Origin: DATKCA01 sp035544675
GTDB lineage: Bacteria; Acidobacteriota; Thermoanaerobaculia; Gp7-AA8
Reading direction: 5' to 3'
Assembly (NCBI GenBank): GCA_035544675.1
Contig: DATKCA010000190.1
Span: 69,232 to 133,231, forward strand
Length of the DNA: 64,000 bases
Both the position numbers and the translations under genes were made by a program. Shown one piece after another: positions 38,914 to 47,796 of this stretch. Numbering within the stretch: the stretch's first letter is position 1; the number at the start of each line of letters is the position of its first letter. Under the pieces are notes generated by a model, which did no database searches, was not told the DNA's origin, and saw only the letters and a list, made by a program, of their open reading frames with translations.

Positions 38914-40527
38914 CTACTTCTCGAATACCACTTTGCCGCCCACGACCGTCATCTCCACTTCGACGTCCTCGATCTCCGCGGGTGGAATGGTGAAGAGGTC
39001 GCGCGAGAGCAACACGAGGTCGGCCAGCATGCCGGGGGCGATGAGCCCGACCTGGTCTTCCATGAACACGGCGTAAGCGCTGTTCGTGGTGTAGCAGCGC
39101 AGCGCCTCGTCGACCGTGATCTTCTGCTCGGGAATCCAGCCGTCCGGGTTCTTTCCGTCGATGGTCCGGCGCGTCACCGCCGCGTAGATGCCGAGGATCG
39201 GGCTGAGCGGGGCCACGGTCCAGTCTGAGCCGAAGGTGAGGATGGCGCCGGCATCGAGCAGGGAGCGGAACGCGTACGTGCCGCCGGCGCGCTGGCGGCC
39301 GATCTTCTTCTCCGCCCAGCGGCCGTCGTCGATGGCGTGATACGGCTGCATCGAGGCGATGACACGGTCCGCAGCGAACCGCTTGATCAGCTCGTCGTTG
39401 AGATGCTGGGCGTGCTCGATCCGGAAGCGCCGCTCGCGGAAGTCGGTGATGGACTCGAAGATGGCGAGGATCTCGCTGTTGGCGCGGTCGCCGATGGCGT
39501 GGATGGCCACCTGCAGGTTCTTCGCGTCCGCGTCCGCCGCCCACTTCTTCAGCGAGCCGTTGGTGAGCGACTCCATGGCCAGACCGCGATTCTCGGGCTC
39601 GCCGAGGAACGGCTCGAAGAACGCCGCGGTGGAGGAGCCGAGGGATCCGTCCGCGAAGCCTTTCAGGCCGCCGATGCGGAGCATGCGACCGCCGAAGGTC
39701 TTCTCGACGCCGGCGCGTGCCAGCCGCTCGTACTGGCTGATCGGCGTGAAGAGGTAGACGCGCGCGGTGAGCGCGCCTTCGCGTTGCAGCTGCTGATACG
39801 CGCGCAGGTCGTCCCAGGCCTCGCCGCCGGACATGTCGCAGAACGCCGTCACGCCCAGGCGGGCCGCTTCGGCGAGACCTGCACGGGCCCCGGCCACGCG
39901 CTCCCCGATCGACGCGGAGGGGATGATGGAGGACACGGCCTGCATCGCCGCGTCTTTCAGCAGTCCGGTCGGCTCGCCCCTGGCGTCGCGCACGATCGTC
40001 CCGCCGGGCGGGTCCTTGCTCTGGCGCGTGATGCCGGCCATCTTCAGGGCCACGGAATTCGCCAGCGCCATGTGACCGTCGAGCCGCGACACGAAGACCG
40101 GGTTGTGCGGCGTCACGGAGTCGACCATCTGCCGCGTCGGAAGCCGGTAGGGATTCCACAGCTGCTCGTCCCACTCGCCGCCGACGATCCACTTTCCGCG
40201 GCCGGCCTTTTTTGCATATTCGGCGATACGGCGCGCGAGCTCCTCCGGCGTGGCGGCGTCACGAAGGCGCACGCGCGAGGTCTGCAGCCCGCCGTCGATG
40301 AAGTGAACGTGATTGTCGATGAAGCCGGGTGTGACCAGGCGGCCGCGAAGATCGACGCGGCGGGCGTCGCGCGGGGCGGCGGCCAAAACCGACTCGTTGG
40401 TTCCGGCCGCCACGATGCGGTCGCCTTCGATGGCCACCGCCTGAACGAACCCGGTGCCCTGGCCGCCCGTCCAGATCTTCCCGTTGACGAAGATCAGGTT
40501 CGCGACGACCAGGGCCGAGGTCAGCAA
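38914..40527 (-). CDS. Metal-dependent amidohydrolase (YtcJ-like)
   Basis: 537 residues, TTG start abutting the stop codon of the TonB receptor gene. The opening LIFVNGKIWTG and the metal-binding GFIDNHVHFIDGG are typical of YtcJ-type amidohydrolases. AIHAIGDRANSEIL and FGSDWTVAPLSPILGIYAAVTR supply the later His and Asp ligands. The family deacylates or deaminates diverse compounds. No clear signal peptide. The pairing with a TonB receptor suggests that an imported compound is the substrate; this is inference. Confidence 0.88.
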   Translation of the reverse strand: MLTSALVVANLIFVNGKIWTGGQGTGFVQAVAIEGDRIVAAGTNESVLAAAPRDARRVDLRGRLVTPGFIDNHVHFIDGGLQTSRVRLRDAATPEELARRIAEYAKKAGRGKWIVGGEWDEQLWNPYRLPTRQMVDSVTPHNPVFVSRLDGHMALANSVALKMAGITRQSKDPPGGTIVRDARGEPTGLLKDAAMQAVSSIIPSASIGERVAGARAGLAEAARLGVTAFCDMSGGEAWDDLRAYQQLQREGALTARVYLFTPISQYERLARAGVEKTFGGRMLRIGGLKGFADGSLGSSTAAFFEPFLGEPENRGLAMESLTNGSLKKWAADADAKNLQVAIHAIGDRANSEILAIFESITDFRERRFRIEHAQHLNDELIKRFAADRVIASMQPYHAIDDGRWAEKKIGRQRAGGTYAFRSLLDAGAILTFGSDWTVAPLSPILGIYAAVTRRTIDGKNPDGWIPEQKITVDEALRCYTTNSAYAVFMEDQVGLIAPGMLADLVLLSRDLFTIPPAEIEDVEVEMTVVGGKVVFEK

Positions 40528-43500
40528 CTAGAAACGCAGCCCGACGGAGAACCGGAAGGTGCGCGACTGCTGGTAATCACTTTCACTGGTCGGCTTCCCG
40601 AAGTTCACGCCTTTCTGCCAATGAGCTCCCATGGACTGGCAGGTCGCCGCGGGCGCACCCTGCGGGCACTCGATCGGTTGCTCGGTGAACGGGTTGAACG
40701 GCCGCAGATAGGACTCATCGTCGTTCGTCAGCACTTCCTCGTTATAGGACACGACGCCCTGCTGATTGAACAGGTTGATGACTTCGGGCTGGACGAACAG
40801 CTCCACGCCACTGAACAGCCGCACCTTGTAATTGATGGCCAGGTCCGTGCGGAAGATGTCCTCGGTGGTGAGGTTGCCGCGGCCGCCGAAGAAATAGCTG
40901 ATGCCGGTCGGCTCCTCGACGTATCCGGCATCGACATAGGGAGAAGGATCGATCGTGCCGTCGGCTGACGTCCGATTGGCGGAATCGAAGTTCTGCAGCA
41001 GGCTGAAGTTGAACGTTCCGACAGGCGTGGGCTGGTCGTAAGAGACCCAGATTCTGGCGCGATTGCGCTGGTCTCCGGTGAGGTATCCCATCGGAAAGTT
41101 CCAGCTCTCCTGGCGATACTCAGGCCGCTCCGTCGCCACTCCCACGACCGGCCCGCTGCCCGAGGTCTCGCCGGTCAAGTTACCGACCAGGCGAGACCAC
41201 GTGTACGTGCCGCCGATGTTGAGTCTCGGCGTGAACCGGTAGCTGAACTGCGTCTGCACGCCGGTGTACTCCCGGTCGTATACGCGGCTGTCGTTGCGGA
41301 CGATGGCCTGGTCATACGTCGTGCCGAAAGCATCGGTGACGCGGCCGGTGCTCTGGTCGATGACGGAGACGTAGAAGTCATCCCAGTTGCGCAGAATGAG
41401 GTCGGCCCGGGCATAACCGCGTGCGCCGAGCATTCCGCCAACGCCCAGGGTCCATTCCTTGACGTTGGGGGACTTCAGGCCGTCCGGATCGAGAATGCTC
41501 TCCACGCCCGGAACGGATGGCGGAGTGCGGAACGGACGAAGGTCCGGCCCGCCGACCGAGAAGAACCACTCGAAGATCATCTGCAGAGCGATGTCCGTGG
41601 GGATCAGCTGACTGGTCGGCGCATTCAGATTCGTGTTGATGGCCGGACCGCGATAGTTCCAGGAGAAGGAGGCATTCCGCCCGGCGGGGTCGCCATCGTT
41701 GCCGACGCCTTCGGCGAGACGGCCCACGTACTGCCCGAAGCTGGCATTGGCGATGAGGCGGCCGTTTCCGAACATGTCGTACTGCGCGGCCACGCGCGGG
41801 CTGATGGCCTGGTCGTCCGCGACTTTGAACGTCTTCGCTCCGCTCGTGGCGTCGTTCTTGTCGAAACGCCCGCCGATGTTGAAGGTCCAGCGCTCGTTGA
41901 GCGTCCACCGGTCATTGATGAACACCGAGTCCGACGCGTATTCGGAGCCCTGGCTCAGCACGAGAATCGGCAGGTAGCTGATCCGCGTGTTCGATCCGGT
42001 GTTGAGGAAGCGCCCGAAAACCTGGTCGCCGCGCACGATAGACGAGGCCACGCTGACGCGATAGTCGCTGCCCTGCTGATAGTTGTTGACGTCGCGGACC
42101 TCGAGGAAATGCTCGTAGCCCCCTCTGATCTCGTGCGTACCGAATTTGGGTGTCGACAGGAAGTACGTGGCCTTGGCGCCGTACAGCTCATGATCGCGAT
42201 GCTCGCCCTTATCGGTGGCCCGGAACGTCGGTGTCCACCAGCGTGTTCCGCGCGCGCGATCCTGGAGCAGGGTGCCGTTGATGTTGTCGAAGAACGGCGA
42301 GCCGCTACCGAGGAACGCAAATTTCTTCTCGGAGTACTGAGCTTCGACGAAGAACTGATTGGTCAGGACGCCGCTGTAACCCAGCACGAGGAACGAATTC
42401 GGCGTTTCTCGCTCCCTGACCAGACTGCGCAGGTCCATGATCGCGGCGGTGAAGCGCTGGTTCGTCTCCACCTCGTCCACGTCGAGATAGGAAGCCACCA
42501 GCGTGTGTCTGCTGGTCAATGACCCGGTCAGCTTGCCTTCCAGTCGCGTCTGTTCGTTGGAGTGGGGGTAGGTAACCACCGGCAGAGGGTCGCCGACGGC
42601 GAACGGGACGCCGTTCGCATCCTGGTCACCGGCGCGCGCCCGGCCCGGCCGGGTCTGGCGGATGTCTGAGGTCTCCGCGTAACGGCCGGCCCCGAAGAAC
42701 CAGAGCCGGTCCCGCAGGAAGGGTCCACCGATCGTTCCTTCGTAGATCTGGTTGATCTCGTCTTCCTGCGCGGCGGTGAATGGGTTCTTCCCAACCCAGC
42801 TCTCATTCGAGAAGTTGCTGCGGAAGCTTCCCTTCAGCTCGTTGCCGCCGGACTTGGTGATCGCGCTGACCACGCCGCCCGTGAAATGGCCGTATTCGGC
42901 GGAGATGCCGCCGGTCATCACCGTCGTTTCCTGGATCGCATCTTCGATGAAGAGCCCGTGCGGCTGGCCGCGGAGGTTCTCATTCACGATCGCGCCGTTC
43001 ACCAGGTAGAGGCTGTCGTAAGACATCGCCCCGGAGATGATCAGGTTCCCGCCCGGTCCGTTCGCATTGACACCCGGCGCCATCAACGCGATGTTCCTCA
43101 GGTTGCGAAGGATCGGGAGCTCCTCGATCATCTCCTGTTTGAAATTCGTGCTGACCTGGGTCGACTCCACCGCCGCGGTCATCTGCGTTTCCGCCGTCAC
43201 GGTGATCGATTCGGCCACCGCCGCCGGGCGGAGATCCACATCGACGATCTCGCTCCGCGCGGCCGTGAGGACGATCTTCCGGCTCACCGTCTGCAGGCCC
43301 GCCAACTCGAACGTGGCCGTGTAGTTCCCTGGCGGGAGCAGCGGAATGATGTAGTCGCCGCTGGCCGAGGTGACGGCGCCGCGCGAGCCCTGCAGGTTCG
43401 GCGAGGTCACGGTGACCGTGACACCCGGCAAGCCCGCACCGTCGGCACTCACTTTCCCGGTGATCGTGGCCGAGGTTAACTGCGCTACGAGCGCGCATGG

Positions 43501-43542
43501 GACCAGAAGAAAGAGAACGAGCGTTTGAAGAAATCGCTTCAT
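40528..43542 (-). CDS. TonB-dependent receptor, Oar type with carboxypeptidase-regulatory-like domain
   Basis: 1004 residues. A signal peptide (about 1-20, ending PCALVAQ), an N-terminal CarboxypepD_reg-like domain (about 24-110, GKVSADGAGLPGVTVTVTSP), a plug domain (about 115-235, with GGISAEYGHFTGGVVSAITKSGGN) and a large barrel ending in FRFSVGLRF with the terminal aromatic needed for outer-membrane insertion. The ATG follows GGAGG. Such Oar-like proteins are greatly expanded in Acidobacteriota and Bacteroidota; the ligand is unknown. It heads a two-gene operon with the amidohydrolase. Confidence 0.93.
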   Translation of the reverse strand: MKRFLQTLVLFLLVPCALVAQLTSATITGKVSADGAGLPGVTVTVTSPNLQGSRGAVTSASGDYIIPLLPPGNYTATFELAGLQTVSRKIVLTAARSEIVDVDLRPAAVAESITVTAETQMTAAVESTQVSTNFKQEMIEELPILRNLRNIALMAPGVNANGPGGNLIISGAMSYDSLYLVNGAIVNENLRGQPHGLFIEDAIQETTVMTGGISAEYGHFTGGVVSAITKSGGNELKGSFRSNFSNESWVGKNPFTAAQEDEINQIYEGTIGGPFLRDRLWFFGAGRYAETSDIRQTRPGRARAGDQDANGVPFAVGDPLPVVTYPHSNEQTRLEGKLTGSLTSRHTLVASYLDVDEVETNQRFTAAIMDLRSLVRERETPNSFLVLGYSGVLTNQFFVEAQYSEKKFAFLGSGSPFFDNINGTLLQDRARGTRWWTPTFRATDKGEHRDHELYGAKATYFLSTPKFGTHEIRGGYEHFLEVRDVNNYQQGSDYRVSVASSIVRGDQVFGRFLNTGSNTRISYLPILVLSQGSEYASDSVFINDRWTLNERWTFNIGGRFDKNDATSGAKTFKVADDQAISPRVAAQYDMFGNGRLIANASFGQYVGRLAEGVGNDGDPAGRNASFSWNYRGPAINTNLNAPTSQLIPTDIALQMIFEWFFSVGGPDLRPFRTPPSVPGVESILDPDGLKSPNVKEWTLGVGGMLGARGYARADLILRNWDDFYVSVIDQSTGRVTDAFGTTYDQAIVRNDSRVYDREYTGVQTQFSYRFTPRLNIGGTYTWSRLVGNLTGETSGSGPVVGVATERPEYRQESWNFPMGYLTGDQRNRARIWVSYDQPTPVGTFNFSLLQNFDSANRTSADGTIDPSPYVDAGYVEEPTGISYFFGGRGNLTTEDIFRTDLAINYKVRLFSGVELFVQPEVINLFNQQGVVSYNEEVLTNDDESYLRPFNPFTEQPIECPQGAPAATCQSMGAHWQKGVNFGKPTSESDYQQSRTFRFSVGLRF

Positions 43543-43590
43543 GGGGTCCTCCGCGTTGCAAAGAACTGGTTGACGGGGTTGTGCGGAGCA

Positions 43591-43619
43591 ACGCTACTCC
43601 CGCGGCGGATGGTGTGCAA
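43591..43619 (-). promoter_or_regulatory. Candidate promoter of the TonB receptor gene
   Basis: On the minus strand TTGCAC (43619-43614), a 17-bp spacer and TAGCGT (43596-43591) lie about 50 nt before the ATG. The -10 box is poor. Confidence 0.35.
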
Positions 43620-43664
43620 GCGACATTTCGCACAGAGCGATGTGATTCAAAAAACCGAGCCGTT

Positions 43665-43710
43665 GATTCGCCTTTGTGGATTGCCGGCTCAGATCAAATC
43701 GCGCGCAGTT
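43665..43710 (-). pseudogene. Possible decayed duplicate of the bfr 3' end
   Basis: TTCGCCTTTGTGGATTGCCG then GCTCAGATCA closely resembles the bfr terminus at 43743-43776 (TTCGTCTTTGTGGAT, GGCTCAGAT), same orientation, about 75 bp apart. The copy has an in-frame stop codon and no upstream bfr sequence. The similarity is short, so it is tentative. Confidence 0.35.
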
Positions 43711-43745
43711 CAGGCGGCGGCACATGATCTCCGAAGTCGAATCGG

Positions 43746-44222
43746 CTATTCGTCTTTGTGGATCTGCTGGCTCAGATAGTTCTGCGCGCCGACCTGATCG
43801 ATGAGCTCGATCTGGGCCTCGATCCAGTCGATGTGCTCTTCCTCATCCTCGAGGATCTCTTCGAGCAGATGACGGCTGTTGTTGTCATCGGCCTTGCGGC
43901 AGGTCTCGATGCCGGAGTTGAGTCGCTGCACCGCGTCCATCTCCAGAGCCAGGTCGACTTTGAACTGCTCCGGAACGGTCTGCCCGATGTTGATCTTGCC
44001 GAGGCGCTGGACGTTGGGCAACCCCTCCAGAAACAGGATCCGCTCGATGAGCTCCTCGGCATGCTTCATCTCGCCGAGGGAGTGCTTGCGGATGACGTGA
44101 GAGAGGCGGTGAAATCCCCAGTTCTCGCACATCTCCGCGTGGAGGAAGTATTGATTGATCGCGGTCAGCTCCGACGTGAGGACGTCGTTGAGGATCTCGA
44201 TGATTTTGGCGTCGCCCTTCAT
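43746..44222 (-). CDS. bfr: Bacterioferritin
   Basis: 158 residues, the standard length. It stores iron in a 24-mer shell. Ferroxidase ligands are present: Glu in TSELTAINQYF (18), Glu and His in GEMKHAEELIERI (51, 54), Glu in ALEMDA (94), and Glu/His in EDEEEHIDWIEAQ (127, 130). Met-52 in GEMKH is the haem ligand. Bfd, its ferredoxin partner, is 15 bp upstream in the same operon. Confidence 0.96.
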   Translation of the reverse strand: MKGDAKIIEILNDVLTSELTAINQYFLHAEMCENWGFHRLSHVIRKHSLGEMKHAEELIERILFLEGLPNVQRLGKINIGQTVPEQFKVDLALEMDAVQRLNSGIETCRKADDNNSRHLLEEILEDEEEHIDWIEAQIELIDQVGAQNYLSQQIHKDE

Positions 44223-44237
44223 GGGACGGGGAGACTA

Positions 44238-44456
44238 TCACGCGCTCGCAGCGGCGAGATCGGATTGGCAGGCGCAGACGGACTTCGTCGCGGCGGTGGC
44301 ATGGGCGCCGGCGAGCATCCGGCGGAGAAAGCTGTGGCAGGAGCCGCAGTCGGTGCCGATGCCGCAGCTCTGAAGGTCGCCAAGGGACGAGGCTCCGGCG
44401 TCGGTGGCGCGGCTCACGTCACGGTCGGTTTTGTTTCGGCAGAGGCAGATGATCAT
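44238..44456 (-). CDS. bfd: Bacterioferritin-associated ferredoxin
   Basis: 72 residues. Four Cys residues of the Bfd [2Fe-2S] fold: CLC near the N-terminus (4, 6) and CGIGTDCGSC in the middle. It gives electrons to bacterioferritin for iron release. The C-terminal tail has two further Cys residues (VCACQ), which is unusual. It is first in the bfd-bfr operon. Confidence 0.92.
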   Translation of the reverse strand: MIICLCRNKTDRDVSRATDAGASSLGDLQSCGIGTDCGSCHSFLRRMLAGAHATAATKSVCACQSDLAAASA

Positions 44457-44548
44457 TGCGACATTGTCTCAACAGGCGACCCTGATTGTCACTTCCCGCT
44501 CCCCGGAGGGATGTGCGCTTTGTCACACATGTGGGCGCCAGGAGAGCC

Positions 44549-44573
44549 GCGCCGTGAGGACCCCGGCGCCCCA
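44549..44573. repeat. Diverged palindromic repeat, GGAGCGCCGGTG family
   Basis: GCGCCGTGAGGACCCCGGCG is an inverted, degenerate copy. It is in the 146-bp gap between bfd and the SDR gene, where I see nothing else. Confidence 0.5.
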
Positions 44574-44602
44574 ACCGGCCTGCTCGCGCCCCAACGACCT
44601 GC

Positions 44603-45514
44603 TCACGGCGGGCCGAAGTACTCGAGGAACGCGTCGTCGATCCTCCGGAACGAGTACTGCGGCATCGTCTCCTTGAAGAAGCGCCAGATGTCGGGGCTGC
44701 GGCCGTCGACGTCCTGCAGCCCGTACTCCGCCGCCAGCGCCGCGGAGCTGAAGACACGGCCCGACTTGCCCATGATCTTCGGATCGGCGGCCAGCGCTGC
44801 AATGGCCCGCCCGATGAGAAACGGTGTCTCCGACTCGGCGAACTCGGGACGGTTCGGAATGGCGTCGCGCCAGTTCGACTCCGTCACCCCCAGAACCTCC
44901 AGCACCTGCTCGGAGCGGATGAAACCGGGTGTGAGCGCGACCGACGCGACTCTCTGTTTGCGCAGCTCGTGCGCGAACACCATGGCCAGGCGGATCACCG
45001 TCGTCTTCTCGATGTCGTAGAGAAACGTGCCGCGGTAATACCAGCCGTCCCCGTCGGTGATTCCGGCGATGAGCGCCCGCTTGCTCTCCAGCAGCAGCGG
45101 AATGGCGTGATGGGCGGTGATGACGTGCGAGTGAATGCCGCGCTCCATGCCGCGCAGGATGTTGTCCAGCGGAAGTTTCCAGAACGTCTTCCACTCGATG
45201 AGATCGTCGCCATTCACGTTGTTAACGAGGATGTCGAGGCGCCCATGCTCCTTGCGGATCCTCTTCATGAGACGCGCGACTTCTTCCGGCACCGTGTGAT
45301 CCGTCCTTACCGCCATGCCGGCGCCGCCGCGAGCCGTGACCATCTCCGCCGTCTCCTCGATCGTTTCGGTCCGCTTCGGATTCGGCAGGTTCCCCCGCGT
45401 GCTCCGGCTGCTGCAGTAGACGACGGCTCCGGCCTCGCCGAGCGAGACGGCGATGGCGCGCCCGGCGCCGCGTGTCGCTCCCGCCACGAGCGCGATCTGT
45501 CCCTTCAGAGTCAT
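44603..45514 (-). CDS. Short-chain dehydrogenase/reductase
   Basis: 303 residues, ATG after AGGAGG. Rossmann entry QIALVAGATRGAGRAIAVSL, then LDILVNNVNGDD. The usual catalytic YxxxK is in a diverged setting: LYDIEKTTVIRLAMVFAHEL (Tyr and Lys four apart). It has an unusual insert and a C-terminal extension (SPDIWRFFKETMPQYSFRRI) resembling DHRS1-like SDRs. The substrate is unknown. A small XRE regulator is divergent across 36 bp. Confidence 0.85.
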   Translation of the reverse strand: MTLKGQIALVAGATRGAGRAIAVSLGEAGAVVYCSSRSTRGNLPNPKRTETIEETAEMVTARGGAGMAVRTDHTVPEEVARLMKRIRKEHGRLDILVNNVNGDDLIEWKTFWKLPLDNILRGMERGIHSHVITAHHAIPLLLESKRALIAGITDGDGWYYRGTFLYDIEKTTVIRLAMVFAHELRKQRVASVALTPGFIRSEQVLEVLGVTESNWRDAIPNRPEFAESETPFLIGRAIAALAADPKIMGKSGRVFSSAALAAEYGLQDVDGRSPDIWRFFKETMPQYSFRRIDDAFLEYFGPP

Positions 45515-45550
45515 GTGTCCTCCTGCAACGTCCAAGGTAAGGCCCGATTC

Positions 45551-45567
45551 ATGACAACGCGTGTCAT
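45551..45567. promoter_or_regulatory. Palindrome ATGACA-N5-TGTCAT
   Basis: A perfect 6-bp inverted repeat that includes the start codon of the XRE gene and lies 37 bp upstream of the SDR start codon. A candidate operator for the divergent pair. Confidence 0.5.
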
Positions 45568-45769
45568 ATTTCCTGGTCGCCGGCGGCGAAGGCGCCGCCT
45601 GCGGGCAGGATGCAGCCGCCTCGAGCTGGCGCATTCGGTCGGCGTTCCGGTCGAGACGATCAGCGAGTGGGAAGGCGAAGAGACACCCATTCGCTGTCCG
45701 GTCGCCGTCGAGGTCGTGCTTCGCGACGCCGAGGCGCGCTCGGCCGAGCCTTCCCGTCGCGCCAGTTGA
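45551..45769 (+). CDS. Small XRE-type helix-turn-helix protein
   Basis: 72 residues. A very basic N-terminus (GRRRRRRRLRAG) precedes a convincing HTH_3 fold: SRLELAHSVGVPVETISEWEGEE, with the recognition helix at VPVETISEWE. The last 20 residues are acidic/Ala-rich. The shared sequence with XRE regulators is clear, but the ORF is short, has no Shine-Dalgarno and could be leaderless or a remnant. A palindrome spans its start codon, so autoregulation and control of the divergent SDR are plausible. Confidence 0.6.
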   Translation: MTTRVIFPGRRRRRRRLRAGCSRLELAHSVGVPVETISEWEGEETPIRCPVAVEVVLRDAEARSAEPSRRAS

Positions 45770-45785
45770 GCGTACCATCGCCATC

Positions 45786-46196
45786 GTGCGAGACCTGGAC
45801 ATCGGTCAGGGCCTGATCGTGCCCGCGCAGTCGCTGCGCTCGACGACCTCGCGCAGCGGTGGACCGGGCGGACAGAACGTCAACAAAGTCGAGACGCGCG
45901 TGACGATCGAAGCCGGCGTCGACGCCCTTCCGCTGCCTGAAGAGAAGAAGATCCTGGTCCGGGAGCGCCTCTCCGGCCGCATCAACCGGGAAGGAGTCCT
46001 CCGCGTGACCTCGCAGACCGAGAGGACGCAGGCCGGCAATCGCGACCGCGCCCTGGCGCGTATGGAACAGCTGCTGCGCGAGGCCCTGGAGGAAGAGAAG
46101 CCGCGGACGAAGACCCGTGTACCGCGCCATCAGAAGAAGAAACGGCTGGAAGCGAAGAAGCGCCACGCCGAGAAGAAGAAGCTCCGCCGGGTCTAG
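45786..46196 (+). CDS. arfB: Alternative ribosome-rescue factor / peptidyl-tRNA hydrolase ArfB
   Basis: 136 residues, GTG start 16 bp after the XRE gene. The catalytic GGQ is in SRSGGPGGQNVNKVETRV. The C-terminus is strongly basic (KKKRLEAKKRHAEKKKLRRV), as required to enter the mRNA channel of stalled ribosomes. It hydrolyses peptidyl-tRNA on non-stop complexes. The long hairpin that follows begins inside its stop codon. Confidence 0.93.
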   Translation: MRDLDIGQGLIVPAQSLRSTTSRSGGPGGQNVNKVETRVTIEAGVDALPLPEEKKILVRERLSGRINREGVLRVTSQTERTQAGNRDRALARMEQLLREALEEEKPRTKTRVPRHQKKKRLEAKKRHAEKKKLRRV

Positions 46197-46261
46197 TGTA
46201 GTGCGTCGTAAATACGTGGCCCTTCGCAACGCGATGCCACGTATTTGCGACGCACTACACT
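46195..46261. repeat. Long palindromic repeat (AGTGTAGTGCGTCG...ACACT)
   Basis: Arms 46195-46220 and 46236-46261 pair at 25 of 26 positions around a 15-base loop. A half copy is at 13671-13706. It starts in the arfB stop codon and may terminate transcription. Confidence 0.9.
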
Positions 46262-46294
46262 GGAACGAACCGCGAACTGTGATCTGATTCCCCC

Positions 46295-47032
46295 GTGCTT
46301 GTTGAACGGACCTTCACCGACCTTTCCACTCCGACCGGCGTGATGCGCACGCACGTCTTCGCACCGCGGGGCTCGCGCCGCGATCCGGGTCTCATCCTCT
46401 ACTCGGAGATCTTTCAGGTCACCGAGCCGATCGCACGTCTCTCGTTCCAGTTCGCCAGCCACGGCTTCGTCGTGATGACTCCGGAGATCTACCACCAGCA
46501 CGAGCCTCCCGGCACGATCCTCGGCTACGACGCGGCGGGGAAGGACCGAGGCAACGCCCTGAAGCACCAGACCAGGCTGAAGACGTTCGACGACGATGCC
46601 GCCGCGGTGGTCGAAGCGCTGGAGCGTCATCCGTTGTGCAACGGAGGGATCGGCTCGGTGGGGTTCTGCATCGGCGGCCACCTCGCTTTTCGCGCGGCCC
46701 TGCATCCGCGGGTTGCCGCGGCGGCCTGTTTCTATCCGACCGACCTGCAGGCCGGGACTCTCGGCGAGGAGAAGAAGGCGGACTCGCTGGCGCGGGCGGG
46801 AGACATCGGCGGCGAGCTGCTGATGATCTTCGGCCGGCAGGATCCTCACGTTCCGCCCGAGGGTCGCGAGGTGATCTATCGGGCCCTGCACCAGAGCGGC
46901 GTGCTGTTCACGTGGCACGAGCTCAACACGCAGCACGCGTTCATGCGCGACGGCGACGAGCGTCACGACGCCGCGGCGGCCCGACAGGCGTTCGGTCTGG
47001 CCCTCGATCTCTTCGAGCGCACGCTGCGGTGA
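46295..47032 (+). CDS. Dienelactone hydrolase family protein
   Basis: 245 residues, GTG start. Alpha/beta-hydrolase of the DLH type: SEIFQVTEPIARL, MTPEIYH, the nucleophilic Cys in GFCIGGHLAFRAAL, the Asp in FGRQDPHVP and the His in TQHAFMRDG. It hydrolyses lactones or esters in the cytoplasm; the real substrate is unknown. Its stop codon overlaps the GTG of the PhyH gene, so the two are coupled. Confidence 0.9.
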   Translation: MLVERTFTDLSTPTGVMRTHVFAPRGSRRDPGLILYSEIFQVTEPIARLSFQFASHGFVVMTPEIYHQHEPPGTILGYDAAGKDRGNALKHQTRLKTFDDDAAAVVEALERHPLCNGGIGSVGFCIGGHLAFRAALHPRVAAAACFYPTDLQAGTLGEEKKADSLARAGDIGGELLMIFGRQDPHVPPEGREVIYRALHQSGVLFTWHELNTQHAFMRDGDERHDAAAARQAFGLALDLFERTLR

Positions 47033-47796
47033 CCATCGCGCACGACTTCGAGCGGGACGGTCACGCCCTGGTGCGCGAGATCGCCACACCCGGCGAGATC
47101 GAGGCATTTCGCCCCGTCATCGCCGGCATCGTCAACGACGTCTCGAAGCGCGACGACCGCCAGGGGAGGATCGACGATTACTCGAAGCTCTTCACACAGG
47201 TCACGAACGTCTGGCGCATCGATTCCGAAGCGCGCGAGATCGTCTTCCACCGCCGGTTCGCCGCCGTGGCTGCCAGTCTTCTCGGCGTGCCGTCCGTGAG
47301 GCTCTATCACGATCAGGCGCTGTTCAAGCCGCCCGGCAGCGGAGCGACGCCGTGGCATCAGGATCGGTACTACTGGCCGCTCGACACCGACCGCACCGTC
47401 ACCATGTGGCTGCCGCTGGGGGACGTGAGCGAAGACATGGGCCCGATGATCTTCGCCTCCGGTTCTCACCGCGCCACCGGGCTCGGAGAGTTGGCCATTT
47501 CCGACGCCACCAGCCGGCGGCTGGCCGGCGTGATCGAGGAGCGGGGATGGAGCATCAGGACCGATGCGCTCCGCGCCGGCGATGCGACATTCCACGCCGG
47601 CGCGACGCTGCATTCCGCCGGCGCAAACCGTTCCGGACGCGTGCGCGAGGTGCTGACGATCATCTACTACGCGGCGGGGACGCGGGTGGCCGGGCCGGCG
47701 AATGAAAACCAGCGCGTCGATCTCGATGTGTTCATTCCGGGCGCTCGTCCCGGAGACGAGGCCGCAAGCGAGCTGAATCCGGTTTTGTACCCGTAG
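47029..47796 (+). CDS. Phytanoyl-CoA dioxygenase (PhyH) family protein
   Basis: 255 residues, GTG start overlapping the previous stop codon. A Fe(II)/2-oxoglutarate dioxygenase: the HxD motif is in TPWHQDRYYWPL, the distal His in DATFHAGATLHSAGANRS, and the 2-oxoglutarate Arg follows (NRSGRVREV). DMGPMIFASGSHR is typical of the family. The substrate is unknown; the DLH partner suggests a degradative or secondary pathway. Confidence 0.92.
   Translation: MTIAHDFERDGHALVREIATPGEIEAFRPVIAGIVNDVSKRDDRQGRIDDYSKLFTQVTNVWRIDSEAREIVFHRRFAAVAASLLGVPSVRLYHDQALFKPPGSGATPWHQDRYYWPLDTDRTVTMWLPLGDVSEDMGPMIFASGSHRATGLGELAISDATSRRLAGVIEERGWSIRTDALRAGDATFHAGATLHSAGANRSGRVREVLTIIYYAAGTRVAGPANENQRVDLDVFIPGARPGDEAASELNPVLYP

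Noticed and set aside
43665..43745. Possible small ORF over the bfr-like fragment
   Set aside because: Stops in every frame and no Shine-Dalgarno.
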